52,147 nucleotides of DNA from an uncultured Flavobacteriaceae bacterium (GCA_938011315.1 CALLUG010000013.1:1-52147), one strand, 5' to 3'. Positions 16,919 through 26,413 are shown, numbered from the stretch's first letter. The notes: generated by a model from the sequence alone, not told the origin. A program made the numbers and translations.

Positions 16919-17314
16919 TTATACAGCCAATACCCCTTTGGCTTCCATAAGAGGGACATCTTGTAAAGCTTGCAAAGCAACGGTATGTTTTTTAAAAAGA
17001 TATGTTTTGTCAAACAAGGTATTGTTTTTGAAAAAGCTAACCTTAAATGTGTTATTCATTTCAAAAAGAGGCTCTTGCATAAGCTCTATTTTGGCATAAC
17101 TTTTTTTAGGGAGTACGTCTAATTTTCGTCGCATTTTGCTCGTTATCTTAGTATCTGTATAGCCCTCACTAACAATGAGGAGTGTTTCTAGGTCTGTTTC
17201 TGTATTATTAATAATATAAGCATTCCAATCTTGTGTTTTGTAAATTGTATTATATTCATACACAATAGCAACATAAACATCAACTACTTTTGGGATTTCA
17301 ATATCTTTTTTCAT
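16919..17314 (-). CDS. Conserved hypothetical protein (cytoplasmic, flavobacterial)
   Basis: A 131-aa protein without signal peptide or membrane segments, starting MKKDIEIPKVVDVYVAIVYE and containing WNAYIINNTETDLETLLIVS and KKSYAKIELMQEPL. I recall close relatives across Flavobacteriia, sometimes labelled as a phenylalanyl-tRNA synthetase subunit; nothing in the sequence supports that label. It is probably an all-beta protein, judging by alternating hydrophobic residues. Divergent from the OsmC gene. Function unknown. Confidence 0.75.
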   Translation of the reverse strand: MKKDIEIPKVVDVYVAIVYEYNTIYKTQDWNAYIINNTETDLETLLIVSEGYTDTKITSKMRRKLDVLPKKSYAKIELMQEPLFEMNNTFKVSFFKNNTLFDKTYLFKKHTVALQALQDVPLMEAKGVLAV

Positions 17315-17448
17315 TGGCTTATTCTTTTAGGTTGTAAATGATACTTCAAACAAAGGTTTTAATTAAAATCAAAATTACTAAATTATTTCAAGCGTGTTTC
17401 AATATAAGGACAATCCCAGTCTTATCGTTATTTTTGATTTATAAATAG

Positions 17449-17456
17449 TACTTTTG
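17449..17456 (+). promoter_or_regulatory. Likely -7 element of the OsmC-family gene
   Basis: TACTTTTG fits TAnnTTTG and lies 23 bases before the ATG at 17480. No exact TTG is seen at the ideal -33 distance, so this is a half-supported promoter. Confidence 0.4.
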
Positions 17457-17479
17457 AAAAAAATAAATTAATTTTAATT

Positions 17480-17908
17480 ATGGCAGATAAAGTTACTGTA
17501 GCGTGGAAAGGCAATATGTTATTTGAGTCCGATAACCCAAGAGAAGGTCATCATACCGTTTTGATGGATGCAGGCAAAACAGATGGTGGTAACAATCAAG
17601 GATTAGGGCCTAAAGCAATGATGTTATCGTCCTTAGCTGGTTGCTCGGGCTTGGATGTTGTAATGATGTTAAAAAAAATGAAAGCTGAAGTTACGGATTT
17701 TAAGATGCAAGTTAGTGGAGAGCTAACCAATGAACATCCAAAATTTTACCACAATGTAACGGTAGATTATCATTTTTATGGTTCGGACCTAAATGAAGCT
17801 AAAATTAACAAAGCAGTAGATTTATCAGTTCAAAAATACTGTGGTGTTATGGAAATGTTTCGCCAATTTGCAAAAGTAAGTACGGCCATTCACTTACATA
17901 AAGACTAA
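17480..17908 (+). CDS. OsmC family peroxidase
   Basis: A 142-aa protein of the OsmC/Ohr fold, which reduces organic hydroperoxides with a reactive cysteine pair. Both cysteines are present: C55 in SLAGCSGLDV and C121 in QKYCGVMEM. It is full length. It precedes recJ by 65 bases on the same strand and could share its transcript. It is one of three candidate oxidative-damage proteins in this window, with the MsrA-like fusion and the fRMsr-like protein. Confidence 0.92.
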   Translation: MADKVTVAWKGNMLFESDNPREGHHTVLMDAGKTDGGNNQGLGPKAMMLSSLAGCSGLDVVMMLKKMKAEVTDFKMQVSGELTNEHPKFYHNVTVDYHFYGSDLNEAKINKAVDLSVQKYCGVMEMFRQFAKVSTAIHLHKD

Positions 17909-17973
17909 AAAAGGCATTTGTGACACTCTAAATGCTCGCACATTTTAATTAGTCATTTTCTAACAACAGATTT

Positions 17974-19665
17974 ATGCGATGGACACAAAAACCAAAGCCA
18001 ACTCCAGAAAAAGTTGAAGCTTTACAGAAAGCACTTCAAATAGATAAAATTTCAGCAACGCTTTTGGTACAACGCAATATCGAAACGTATAACGATGCTA
18101 AAGCTTTTTTTAGACCTTCATTAAGCAACCTACACGATCCTTTTTTAATGAAAGATATGGATAAGGCTGTTGCACGTATTGAGCAAGCACTGTCTAACCA
18201 AGAGTCTATTATGGTTTATGGGGATTATGACGTAGATGGCACAACCTCGGTAGCTCTAATGGCATCGTACCTAACATCAAGGCAAGGTCATGTTACTACA
18301 TACATTCCAGACCGCTATACCGAAGGTTATGGTATATCGTTTAAAGGCATTGATTTTGCTTACCAAAACAACATTAGGCTTATCGTTGCTTTAGACTGTG
18401 GTATTAAGGCTGTAGATAAAATAGATTATGCCCAAAAAAAAGGGATTGATTTTATTATTTGCGACCACCACATACCAGCAAATCAAATCCCTAATGCTGT
18501 TGCTGTTTTAGACCCTAAACAACACAATTGTGCTTACCCCTATAAAGACCTTTGTGGTTGTGGTGTTGGGTTTAAACTTATTGAAGCTTTAGCAAAAAGA
18601 AATAATGCTACAATACACGATTTACTGCCTTACTTAGATTTGGTAGCCACGGCTATTGGGGCAGATATTGTTCCCATTACAGGAGAAAACCGCATCCTAG
18701 CATATTTTGGACTTCAAGTTATTAATACTAGCCCTCGCGTAGGAATGCAAGTCCTCTTAGAGCAAACCAAAAAACAAGATTTTAGCATTACAGATCTCGT
18801 ATTTACTATAGCACCTCGAATTAATGCCGCAGGCAGGATGAAACATGGAAACTATGCTGTAAGTTTACTCACGGAAACCAATTATGATTTGGCCACAAAA
18901 TACGCACAGGAGATTAATGCCTTTAATCTTGACAGGCGAGAAGCCGATAAGCGCATTACACAAGAGGCATTACAGCAAATAGAAAACAATAATGAACAGC
19001 AAGGTTACACAACGGTAGTTTATCATCCTGACTGGCACAAAGGTGTGCTGGGCATTGTTGCTTCTAGGCTTACCGAAACCTACTATAGACCAACTCTAGT
19101 ATTTACAAAAAGTGGTGACAAACTCGCAGCATCTGCTCGCTCAGTAAAAGGTTTTGATGTTTATAATGCCTTAGATGCTTGTAGGGAGCATATTGAACAA
19201 TTTGGAGGACATAAATATGCCGCAGGATTAACGCTACACGAAACACAATATGAAGCATTTAAAACTAAATTTGAAACTGTTGTGGCTCAAACAATAGAGA
19301 AAACAATGCTAACTCCAGAAATAGCTATCGACACTGAAATTAACTTGAACGATATTAGCCCAAAATTTTATAGAATATTAAAACAAATTGCACCTTTTGG
19401 CCCAGGAAATATGACGCCTATATTTATGACGCAGCAACTAAAAGACACAGGATATGGCAAATGTGTTGGAGCGCATAATGATCATATTCGTACCACAGTA
19501 ACCCAAAATGGAGAACAAAAAATTGCGAGCATTGGGTTTAATTTAGGTCATAAACTACACCTTATTAAAAACAAAAAAACCTTTAAGGCAGCATACTCTA
19601 TTGACGAAAACAACTGGAAAGGAACCCGAAGTTTACAATTAAAATTGAGAGATATTAATGACTAA
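17974..19665 (+). CDS. recJ: Single-stranded-DNA-specific exonuclease RecJ
   Basis: A 563-aa 5'-3' exonuclease acting on single-stranded DNA in recombination and repair. DHH-superfamily motifs are intact: VYGDYDVDGT (D84, D86), ALDCGI (D141), CDHH (164-166), and the DHHA1 region with GGHKYAAG. The C-terminal OB fold follows (FGPGNMTPIF). Its last 8 bases overlap the MFS gene start, so the two are coupled. Confidence 0.96.
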   Translation: MRWTQKPKPTPEKVEALQKALQIDKISATLLVQRNIETYNDAKAFFRPSLSNLHDPFLMKDMDKAVARIEQALSNQESIMVYGDYDVDGTTSVALMASYLTSRQGHVTTYIPDRYTEGYGISFKGIDFAYQNNIRLIVALDCGIKAVDKIDYAQKKGIDFIICDHHIPANQIPNAVAVLDPKQHNCAYPYKDLCGCGVGFKLIEALAKRNNATIHDLLPYLDLVATAIGADIVPITGENRILAYFGLQVINTSPRVGMQVLLEQTKKQDFSITDLVFTIAPRINAAGRMKHGNYAVSLLTETNYDLATKYAQEINAFNLDRREADKRITQEALQQIENNNEQQGYTTVVYHPDWHKGVLGIVASRLTETYYRPTLVFTKSGDKLAASARSVKGFDVYNALDACREHIEQFGGHKYAAGLTLHETQYEAFKTKFETVVAQTIEKTMLTPEIAIDTEINLNDISPKFYRILKQIAPFGPGNMTPIFMTQQLKDTGYGKCVGAHNDHIRTTVTQNGEQKIASIGFNLGHKLHLIKNKKTFKAAYSIDENNWKGTRSLQLKLRDIND

Positions 19666-20923
19666 AAATGACCCCTATGCTGCACTACGCTTTAAGGAAT
19701 TTAATATCTTTTTGGTGGTGCGTTTTGCAATGGTTTTGGCTTGGACAATGCAATTTGTTGTTATAGAGTGGCAGGTGTACCACTTAACAAAAGACCCTTG
19801 GTCTCTAGGTCTCATTGGGTTGATGGAGATTATCCCCGCTATTAGTATGGCCTTATACGCAGGACATATCGTTGATCAGAAAGAAAAACGACAATTACTC
19901 ATAAAATGTATTTTTGGGTTTTCTGGAATTAGCTTAGGCTTATTTTTTATTAGCTCCGCATTTGCAACAAAAACCTATTCTACAAACGTAATCTTATATA
20001 GTATTTATTTTCTTGTGTTTTGTGGAGGGATTATACGAGCCTACACAGGGCCAACTATTTTTTCGTTACTAGCACTTATTGTTCCTAAAAAAATATACCC
20101 AAACGCAGCAACTTGGAGTAGTTCTACTTGGCAAATGGCATCGGTTTTAGGGCCCGCTTTAGCAGGATTTACCATTGCATGGATAGATGTACACTGGTCT
20201 ATGTTTTTTGTCTTTGGCTTTGCATTAATTGCGTTGATAGGTGTGTTTCAAATTTCTAAAAAACCCATTTTAAATCCTAAATTGGGAGAGCCAATTATAC
20301 AAAGCTTAAAAGAGGGCTTACGTTTTGTTTTTAAAACAAAAGCTGTGTTTGGCGCATTAACTTTAGATATGGTTGCTGTACTTTTTGGTGGTGCTGTTGC
20401 CTTATTGCCCATTTTTGCAGAAGATATTTTAAAGGTTGGGGCAAAAGGATTTGGAGTGTTACGAGCAGCACCTGCAATGGGCGCGTTTTTGATGATGTTT
20501 ATTTCAGCATATATCCCACTAACCAAAAACGCAGGAATAAAACTACTTACAGGCATTTTTGGGTTTGGACTGTGCATCATTATTTTTGGTTTATCATCAT
20601 GGTTTTGGCTATCTGTTTTCGCTTTGTTTTTTAGTGGTGTTACCGATGGTATTTCGATGATTATTAGGCAAACTATACTGCAATTAAAAACGCCCGATAA
20701 TATGCGTGGTCGTGTTGCATCGGTAAATTCTATATTTGTTGGCTCTTCCAACGAGTTAGGCGCTTTTGAGAGTGGCCTTACAGCAAAGCTTATGGGGAGT
20801 GTTACTGCGGTTGTGTTTGGAGGGTCAATGACTTTGCTTACCGTAATAAGTACAGCAATTGCATCTCCTACGTTTAGAAAACTAGACTTAACTCAAGATG
20901 TAGCCACTCATGAAAAAAGCTAA
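19658..20923 (+). CDS. Major facilitator superfamily transporter (EntS-like)
   Basis: A 421-aa integral membrane protein with about 12 hydrophobic segments. The opening YAALRFKEFNIFLVVRFAMV and LIKCIFGFSG, plus TPDNMRGRVASVNSIFVGSSNELG, resemble the MFS_3/enterobactin-exporter group. It would move a small molecule across the inner membrane; the substrate cannot be read from the sequence. It starts inside the recJ stop (ATGACTAA) and converges on polA. Coupling to recJ is probably positional. Confidence 0.9.
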   Translation: MTKNDPYAALRFKEFNIFLVVRFAMVLAWTMQFVVIEWQVYHLTKDPWSLGLIGLMEIIPAISMALYAGHIVDQKEKRQLLIKCIFGFSGISLGLFFISSAFATKTYSTNVILYSIYFLVFCGGIIRAYTGPTIFSLLALIVPKKIYPNAATWSSSTWQMASVLGPALAGFTIAWIDVHWSMFFVFGFALIALIGVFQISKKPILNPKLGEPIIQSLKEGLRFVFKTKAVFGALTLDMVAVLFGGAVALLPIFAEDILKVGAKGFGVLRAAPAMGAFLMMFISAYIPLTKNAGIKLLTGIFGFGLCIIIFGLSSWFWLSVFALFFSGVTDGISMIIRQTILQLKTPDNMRGRVASVNSIFVGSSNELGAFESGLTAKLMGSVTAVVFGGSMTLLTVISTAIASPTFRKLDLTQDVATHEKS

Positions 20924-20939
20924 AACCTCAGTATAATCA

Positions 20940-21009
20940 TACCAATTGTTATTTAAAATGAGTTATAAATAATTTGAAATATATCGTTTATTTTAAGTCA
21001 TAATTGGTA
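20940..21009. repeat. Imperfect inverted repeat between convergent MFS and polA genes
   Basis: TACCAATTGTTATTTAAAAT at 20940-20959 is mirrored by TTTTAAGTCATAATTGGTA at 20991-21009, with AT-rich DNA between. The arms match except for a central block. It may serve both genes as a terminator or be a copy of an interspersed palindrome; only this copy was found in the window. Confidence 0.5.
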
Positions 21010-21024
21010 GTACTACTCATAGCG

Positions 21025-23871
21025 TTAATGAGCTTCTAACCAATTATCGCCAATGTCTAGATCTACATCCAATGGGACACTTAAGAGGTGAGCATTTTCC
21101 ATTTCGGTTTTAATTAACGGTTTTATTTGTTCTAACTCTGGTTTGTACACATCAAACACTAGTTCGTCATGTACTTGAAGTAACATTTTTGTTTTATAAT
21201 TTCCTTGTACTAATTTTTCCTGAATATTAATCATAGCAATTTTAATAATATCTGCAGCACTCCCTTGTATTGGTGCATTTACAGCATTACGCTCTGCGCC
21301 ACCACGTACTATGGCGTTACGAGAGTTAATGTCTTTTAAGTAACGCCGACGACCTAAAACTGTTTCTACATAGCCATGATCTCTTGCAAAATCAATTTGC
21401 TCATTAATAAACTGCCTAAGCTTTGGGTAAGTCTCATAATAAGTGTCTATAAGTTCTTTTGCTTCTGCTCTGGATAAATTAGTTTGATTGCTTAAACCAA
21501 ATGCAGAAACCCCATAAATAATTCCAAAATTTACTGTTTTGGCGTTACTACGCTGTTCTCTAGTTACCGCTTCTATGGGGGTGTTAAAAACTTTTGCTGC
21601 CGTAGAGGCGTGTATATCTTCTCCATTTTTAAATGCATTAACCATGGTTTCTTCCTTACTTAATGCGGCTATGATGCGTAATTCTATTTGAGAATAGTCG
21701 GCTGCCAATAAGCTGTATTCTTTAGTTCTAGCAATAAAGGCTTTTCTAACTTGACGACCACGCGCTGTACGGATAGGAATATTCTGTAAGTTAGGGTTAT
21801 TGCTACTTAAACGTCCTGTTGCAGCTACGGTTTGCATATAATCGGTATGAATATGTCCTGTCTGCTCCAAAACCTGCTCTGGTAAGGCATCAATATAAGT
21901 GCTTTTGAGCTTTGCTAAGCCTCTATAGTTTAAGATATTTTGAATAATACTATGGTCTTTTGCTAAGTACGATAGTACGTCTTCGGCCGTAGAGTATTGT
22001 CCTGTTTTGGTTTTTTTGGGTTTATCGACTAATTTTAATTTTTCAAACAAAACAACCCCCAGTTGTTTAGGAGAGGCAATATTAAAACGCTCTCCTGCAG
22101 CGTTGTAAATACTTTCTTCTAAGGCTATAATGTCCGTATTCAAATCGGAAGAAAGTGATTTTAAAAAGGTTGTGTCTACATTAATTCCTTCTAATTCCAT
22201 TTGAGCTAAAACTCTAAGAAGCGGAATTTCGATAGTATTAAACAATGTTTCTGTATTGGCTTGTTTTAATTCGTTGTGGAAATGAGTTTTTAATTGCCCT
22301 ATAATGTCTGCTTTTTCAACGCTATATTCTGTTTGTTGTTCTAAGGAGAGTTTTCTTAGAGTTAATTGATTTTTTCCTTTTTTACCAATAAGAGTTTCAA
22401 TAGCAATGGGGGTGTAGTTTAGGTATGTTTCAGAAAGAATATGCGTGGTATGTCGCATATCGGGGTTAATTAAATAATGAGCAATCATTGTGTCAAACAG
22501 ATTGCCTTGCAGGGTTATGTTGTATTGTAATAAAACTTTAATGTCTTGTTTTAAGTTTTGTCCAATTTTTTCAATATGCTCTGCTTCAAAAAATGGGCGT
22601 AATGCTTCTACAAGTAGCTGTGCCTCTGCTTTAGTTTCTGGAAAGGGGAGGTAAAATCCTTTTCCAGTATCCCAAGAAAAAGCAATTCCAACTAATTGTG
22701 CTGTTATGGGGTTTTCTCCTTTAGTTTCTATATAAAAACATACTGCATTTTGTGCAAGTAATTGCTTAAGCAGTAGTTTTACAGCCATTGCACTAGTCAC
22801 ACTTTGGTAAAAATGCACTGTAGTTTGTGCCGTTGCTCTTGTAAAGGTGTTTGTTGCAGTCTCTGTATTAGCATCTTGATCGAATAAAGAAAACTGCCCA
22901 GACCCAGCAGTTGTGTTTTCAGATTTGGATATTGAAGTTGTAGCTTGGGATTTTAATGTTGTATTTTGGTTGGTTGTTGGCGTGTTTTGACTGGAAAATG
23001 TTTTTATAAAATTGTCCGTAAGACGCCTAAACTCTAAGTCTTCAAAAATAGTTTTTACACGGTCAATATCGGGTTCGGATAGTTTAAAATTTTCAGCATT
23101 AAACACTACAGGGACATCTAGAATAATTGTAGCCAATTCTTTAGAAAGTAATCCAAGTGCTTCTGAGGCTTCTATTTTTTCTTTCATTTTTCCTTTAAGC
23201 TCGTGTGTATTGGCTAACAAGCCTTCCATGCTACCGTAAGCAGCCAAAAACTTCTTAGCTGTTTTTTCACCAACACCAGGGAGTCCAGGAATATTATCGG
23301 CAGAGTCACCCATCATTCCTAAAAAGTCGATAACTTGTTCTGGGCGCTGTACCCCAAATTTTTTCTGTACCTCAGGAATTCCCCATGTTTCATAACCTCC
23401 ACCAAATACAGGGCGGTACATAAAAATGTTTTCGGAAACTAATTGTGCAAAATCTTTGTCTGGAGTTACCATATAGGTTTGATAGCCTTCTTTTTCTGCT
23501 TTTTTAGCTAGTGTTCCTATAACATCGTCGGCTTCAAAACCTTCTTTAACCATAATGGGAATGTGCATAGCCTCTAGGATACTGTAAATATAGGGAACAG
23601 CAATTTTTATAGCTTCTGGAGTTTCATCTCTATTTGCTTTGTACTCTGGAAATAGTTCATTTCTACTTTCGCTACCGCCTTTATCAAAACATACTGCCAA
23701 GTGGTCTGGACGCTCTCGTTTAATAACGTCGAGTAAGGAGTTGGTAAATCCTAAAATTGCTGAGGTGTCCGTGCCTTTTGAGTTAATGCGAGGGTTTTTT
23801 ATAAATGCGTAATATCCACGAAAAATAAGCGCATACGCGTCGATAAGAAAAAGCCGTTTTTGGTCTGACAT
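21025..23871 (-). CDS. polA: DNA polymerase I
   Basis: A 948-aa enzyme for Okazaki-fragment processing and repair synthesis. The 5'-nuclease domain (1-290) has FLIDAYALIFR, GFEADDVIGT and GDSADNIPG. A low-complexity linker follows (295-345). The 3'-5' exonuclease domain (350-540) keeps GQNLKQD and YSVEKAD, but its first motif reads FYIET (379-383), with tyrosine where the catalytic aspartate of the usual FDTET is expected. The polymerase domain has DYSQIELRI, the O-helix region RSNAKTVNFGIIYG, and VHDELVF, all intact. Polymerase and flap-nuclease activities are expected; proofreading is probably weak or lost. Confidence 0.97.
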   Translation of the reverse strand: MSDQKRLFLIDAYALIFRGYYAFIKNPRINSKGTDTSAILGFTNSLLDVIKRERPDHLAVCFDKGGSESRNELFPEYKANRDETPEAIKIAVPYIYSILEAMHIPIMVKEGFEADDVIGTLAKKAEKEGYQTYMVTPDKDFAQLVSENIFMYRPVFGGGYETWGIPEVQKKFGVQRPEQVIDFLGMMGDSADNIPGLPGVGEKTAKKFLAAYGSMEGLLANTHELKGKMKEKIEASEALGLLSKELATIILDVPVVFNAENFKLSEPDIDRVKTIFEDLEFRRLTDNFIKTFSSQNTPTTNQNTTLKSQATTSISKSENTTAGSGQFSLFDQDANTETATNTFTRATAQTTVHFYQSVTSAMAVKLLLKQLLAQNAVCFYIETKGENPITAQLVGIAFSWDTGKGFYLPFPETKAEAQLLVEALRPFFEAEHIEKIGQNLKQDIKVLLQYNITLQGNLFDTMIAHYLINPDMRHTTHILSETYLNYTPIAIETLIGKKGKNQLTLRKLSLEQQTEYSVEKADIIGQLKTHFHNELKQANTETLFNTIEIPLLRVLAQMELEGINVDTTFLKSLSSDLNTDIIALEESIYNAAGERFNIASPKQLGVVLFEKLKLVDKPKKTKTGQYSTAEDVLSYLAKDHSIIQNILNYRGLAKLKSTYIDALPEQVLEQTGHIHTDYMQTVAATGRLSSNNPNLQNIPIRTARGRQVRKAFIARTKEYSLLAADYSQIELRIIAALSKEETMVNAFKNGEDIHASTAAKVFNTPIEAVTREQRSNAKTVNFGIIYGVSAFGLSNQTNLSRAEAKELIDTYYETYPKLRQFINEQIDFARDHGYVETVLGRRRYLKDINSRNAIVRGGAERNAVNAPIQGSAADIIKIAMINIQEKLVQGNYKTKMLLQVHDELVFDVYKPELEQIKPLIKTEMENAHLLSVPLDVDLDIGDNWLEAH

Positions 23872-23960
23872 GTTGTGTTTTATTGAAAGATGATAAAACT
23901 ACAAAACTTATTTGGCGAATTGAAATTTATTGCGAAATACTACTATTAATTTTACTTATC

Positions 23961-24062
23961 CGTTGTGCATTTAGGTTAAGTTAGTTTTAATTTTGTTTTT
24001 AATTTATCAATCTTGAAAGCCAAATTTAAAAATTTGATAGACTTAATAAAAAGACACAAGCC
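23961..24062. repeat. Composite boundary repeat at the left edge of the 24-27 kb island
   Basis: CGTTGTGCATTTAGG begins a stretch of about 38 bases (23961-23998) that matches 52069-52106 at 33 of 38 positions. Further on, AAGCCAAATTTAAAAATTTG (24017-24036) differs by one base from 34241-34260, and ACACAAGCC (24054-24062) recurs at 34200-34208. None of this is coding. It lies exactly between polA and the toxin-antitoxin-like pair. No gene is seen in 23872-24102. Confidence 0.7.
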
Positions 24063-24102
24063 TTTTGGGTTAAACACTTATTAGCTATGTTTTTTGTACA
24101 TT

Positions 24103-24666
24103 TTAGGTACAGGTGTTTTTAATTTGAACGTTGATTTCTTTATTAAAAAATTCAATTAATTTAGGTAATCCGATACACTCAATATTCAATTCTTTACAAA
24201 TCGAAGGAATTTTTTTAAATAATTTATTGTCATTATTGGAACTTGTTTCCTCTGTTACAACTGTTATTCGATTATCTAAAGTTTTTGAGATTTCTATAGA
24301 TTTAAGAATTATTTTTGCATCAGCTGATTTTAGGAATTCATTTGTTAAAGATTCAATATCCGTATCTGATAATAATCTTTTTTGGAATTGATTGCAAAAC
24401 TGATTATCTAGTAAGTTATAAAATTTCTTAGTTGGAAGTAAGTTAGCTGTTTTTGTAATAAATTGTTTGTCAGTTATAAAGTCCAATTCTTTTTGAACTA
24501 TTTTTTTTGAGACGTAAGAACATTCCATTGATACTTCTGATAATAAGATAAATTTTCCATCTTTAATTTTTCGTTTAAAAAAATCATAGATTACAGAATT
24601 TTTATCAAAAGGCTTGTAGTATCTAACTAATGAAACCCAAGTGTTTGTATCAATTATAAATCTCAT
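24103..24666 (-). CDS. PIN-domain protein (DUF4411-like), probable toxin RNase
   Basis: A 187-aa protein opening MRFIIDTNTWVSLVRYY, with D6 in the PIN-domain strand-1 position and YYKPFD resembling DUF4411 proteins. PIN domains are metal-dependent ribonucleases, and many are toxins. Other acidic residues that could complete the site are E45 or E49, D116 and E139-E140 (VVTEET). Its start overlaps the stop of the ImmA/IrrE-like gene, so it is translated only with it. The pairing of DUF4411 with an ImmA/IrrE peptidase is, to my knowledge, a recurrent toxin-antitoxin-like arrangement. Confidence 0.75.
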   Translation of the reverse strand: MRFIIDTNTWVSLVRYYKPFDKNSVIYDFFKRKIKDGKFILLSEVSMECSYVSKKIVQKELDFITDKQFITKTANLLPTKKFYNLLDNQFCNQFQKRLLSDTDIESLTNEFLKSADAKIILKSIEISKTLDNRITVVTEETSSNNDNKLFKKIPSICKELNIECIGLPKLIEFFNKEINVQIKNTCT

Positions 24667-25823
24667 TAGATATATTTATCAATTTTCTCGGGTTTAATAT
24701 TTAGTTTTTTACAAAAGTCATATTCATTAATCACGCCACCATATAATGCTGTTTGCAAGGTGTTTATTAACAATGGAGAATTAATAGGTTTTGGAACAGA
24801 ACCACCTTTTTTTATTCCTGAAAGTTTATCTAATTCCTTTTTTTTGTTTTCTTCCTCTATTTTTTTTCTATAAAGTTCTTCAAGTTCGTTTTTAACGTTG
24901 TTGTAACCTTTATAAGAAATCTTTTTAGAGTATAATAATCTTGTATATAAAGCTAATGTGCTTAAGTTCGTTTCTTTTGAAATTCTTTGAATTAAATCAA
25001 AATGATAATCATTTGAAGAATCTGCTTTATTTAGGTTTTCGATTGTCTTTGCATAATTCCCAACTAAAAAGAAATATGAAAACTCATTACACCAATTTTC
25101 TACGTTACTTAAATCTTTTTGAGATATTGATTTAACATCAACCTCTTCAATTTCTTCTTCATTAAGTAGATAATGACCTAATTCGTGAATTAAAGTAAAT
25201 ATCTCTCTTCTAAATGATTTTTGCTGTCGTTTTAAAACAATTACATTTGGTTTTAGATAGAAGCCATTGATATTTGCTGTATCTTTTTTATTCCAAGTTT
25301 CGATAAATTCAAATACCATTATGTTGTTTTCCGCAAATTTTGATATAAGTTCTTTTAAGAAATCTCTTAAAATTGGCGAAAACTCATTAGGATATAAAGA
25401 AACTTTAATTTCTTTAGCTACTTTTCTAGGATTATCTTTTATTGAGTATATTGGAACTCTCCTTTCAAAATGTATGTCTGAAAGTTTAGATATTGCAGTT
25501 AGAGAATTTTTTAAATCTTCAAACTGATTCACAATTTTTTTAGCTCCAATATTTAACTCAGAATTAAATTTATCTTTTCTAAAAAAAATACTAGCGTCTT
25601 TGTTTTCTGAAATAGGTCGAGGGTTTATGTAGTACTCAAGACCTTTGTTAAATACTTTATCAATTTTTATTAAATGGCTAATTTTTATTTCACTAGAGTA
25701 TAGGTCGTCTTTAGTTATTGGATTTTTCAGACCTTCGCTGACTTTTTCCAATAACTCTTTCAAAGTTATTCGGTATAACTTTAATAAATAATCTATTCGT
25801 GATATGTTATGTTCAATAGTCAA
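24666..25823 (-). CDS. ImmA/IrrE-type metallopeptidase, partner of the PIN protein
   Basis: A 385-aa protein. Residues 1-70 look like a degenerate XRE-type DNA-binding region (ITLKELLEKVSEGLKNPI). The zinc peptidase core has the HELGH motif at 213-217 and the downstream glutamate segment ENWCNEFSYFFL (E247). A charged coiled stretch follows (about 310-335), then a C-terminal helical domain. The start is TTG at 25823, preceded by AGGAAGA as a plausible ribosome site; there is no in-frame ATG near it and an in-frame stop lies upstream. ImmA peptidases cleave repressors; here it probably senses or controls the PIN toxin. Confidence 0.82.
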   Translation of the reverse strand: MTIEHNISRIDYLLKLYRITLKELLEKVSEGLKNPITKDDLYSSEIKISHLIKIDKVFNKGLEYYINPRPISENKDASIFFRKDKFNSELNIGAKKIVNQFEDLKNSLTAISKLSDIHFERRVPIYSIKDNPRKVAKEIKVSLYPNEFSPILRDFLKELISKFAENNIMVFEFIETWNKKDTANINGFYLKPNVIVLKRQQKSFRREIFTLIHELGHYLLNEEEIEEVDVKSISQKDLSNVENWCNEFSYFFLVGNYAKTIENLNKADSSNDYHFDLIQRISKETNLSTLALYTRLLYSKKISYKGYNNVKNELEELYRKKIEEENKKKELDKLSGIKKGGSVPKPINSPLLINTLQTALYGGVINEYDFCKKLNIKPEKIDKYI

Positions 25824-25851
25824 GAATCTTCCTAGTGTTTTTTACTAAGTG

Positions 25852-25859
25852 CAAATGTA
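25852..25859 (-). promoter_or_regulatory. Likely -7 element of the ImmA/PIN operon
   Basis: TACATTTG on the minus strand, 28 bases before the TTG start. The -33 TTG is not obvious, so support is partial. Confidence 0.4.
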
Positions 25860-25962
25860 TATTTTTTTACTGAATTTCATTCGTGGGTTACTTATGCCTA
25901 AAGGTCTCGGCTATGAGTAGTTGCGTGGCTTAGCATTTATCTTTACACAAGCACACACCAAG

Positions 25963-25987
25963 TTGGAAATTCCTACGGAATTTCCAA
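25963..25987. terminator. Hairpin between the ImmA/PIN pair and the next cassette
   Basis: Perfect 11-bp arms TTGGAAATTCC/GGAATTTCCAA around a 3-base loop, downstream of the unknown gene ending at 26049 in the minus direction. No U-tract follows, so it may be a recombination or boundary structure and not a terminator. TTGTTGTGTTTAG at 26020-26032 beside it resembles the boundary repeats. Confidence 0.45.
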
Positions 25988-26048
25988 AGTATACGAGAAC
26001 AAGCAATTATTTATAGTCATTGTTGTGTTTAGTTATTTTTCGATTACT

Positions 26049-26411
26049 TTAAAAGCCTGATAATTTATTCTTTTGAGTCATTTCATATGCTTGAGTAATC
26101 ATGCTTTTAAACTCAGCAGGCATTTGGTCTTCAGGCATTGAATTTAGTTCAATTAAACTCATATCATTTCCTACCAAATATTGTACTTGATTTTCTTTAT
26201 CTATTTTTAAAGTTACGATACATAAATTGTCTCTTTTTGATAGTTTTTGAGCAATAGTTCCGTCTTTTGGGGTCTCTACTTGGATTCCAAAATTGGTACA
26301 ATTGTCAGTTACTTTATTAAATTCAAGTGTAATGTAGAGTCCGTTGATTATTTCTCCGTCAATTTTATATCCAACTACTTTTCCCTTATCTCTTTCGATT
26401 CCTATTTCCAT
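26049..26411 (-). CDS. Hypothetical protein, second gene of an unknown accessory pair
   Basis: A 120-aa soluble protein with no signal peptide. Alternating hydrophobic residues in the first 85 positions (GYKIDGEIINGLYITLEF, LCIVTLKIDKENQVQYLVG) suggest a beta-sheet domain, followed by a C-terminal helix (PAEFKSMITQAYEMTQKNKL). I do not recognise the family. It starts 2 bases after the stop of the upstream 218-aa gene, so the two form an operon. The pair stands alone between boundary repeats, as defence or toxin cassettes often do. Confidence 0.65.
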   Translation of the reverse strand: MEIGIERDKGKVVGYKIDGEIINGLYITLEFNKVTDNCTNFGIQVETPKDGTIAQKLSKRDNLCIVTLKIDKENQVQYLVGNDMSLIELNSMPEDQMPAEFKSMITQAYEMTQKNKLSGF

Positions 26412-26413
26412 AA

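Noticed and set aside
20248-20751. 167-aa minus-strand frame
   Set aside because: Antisense to the MFS transporter; composition is that of a shadow frame.
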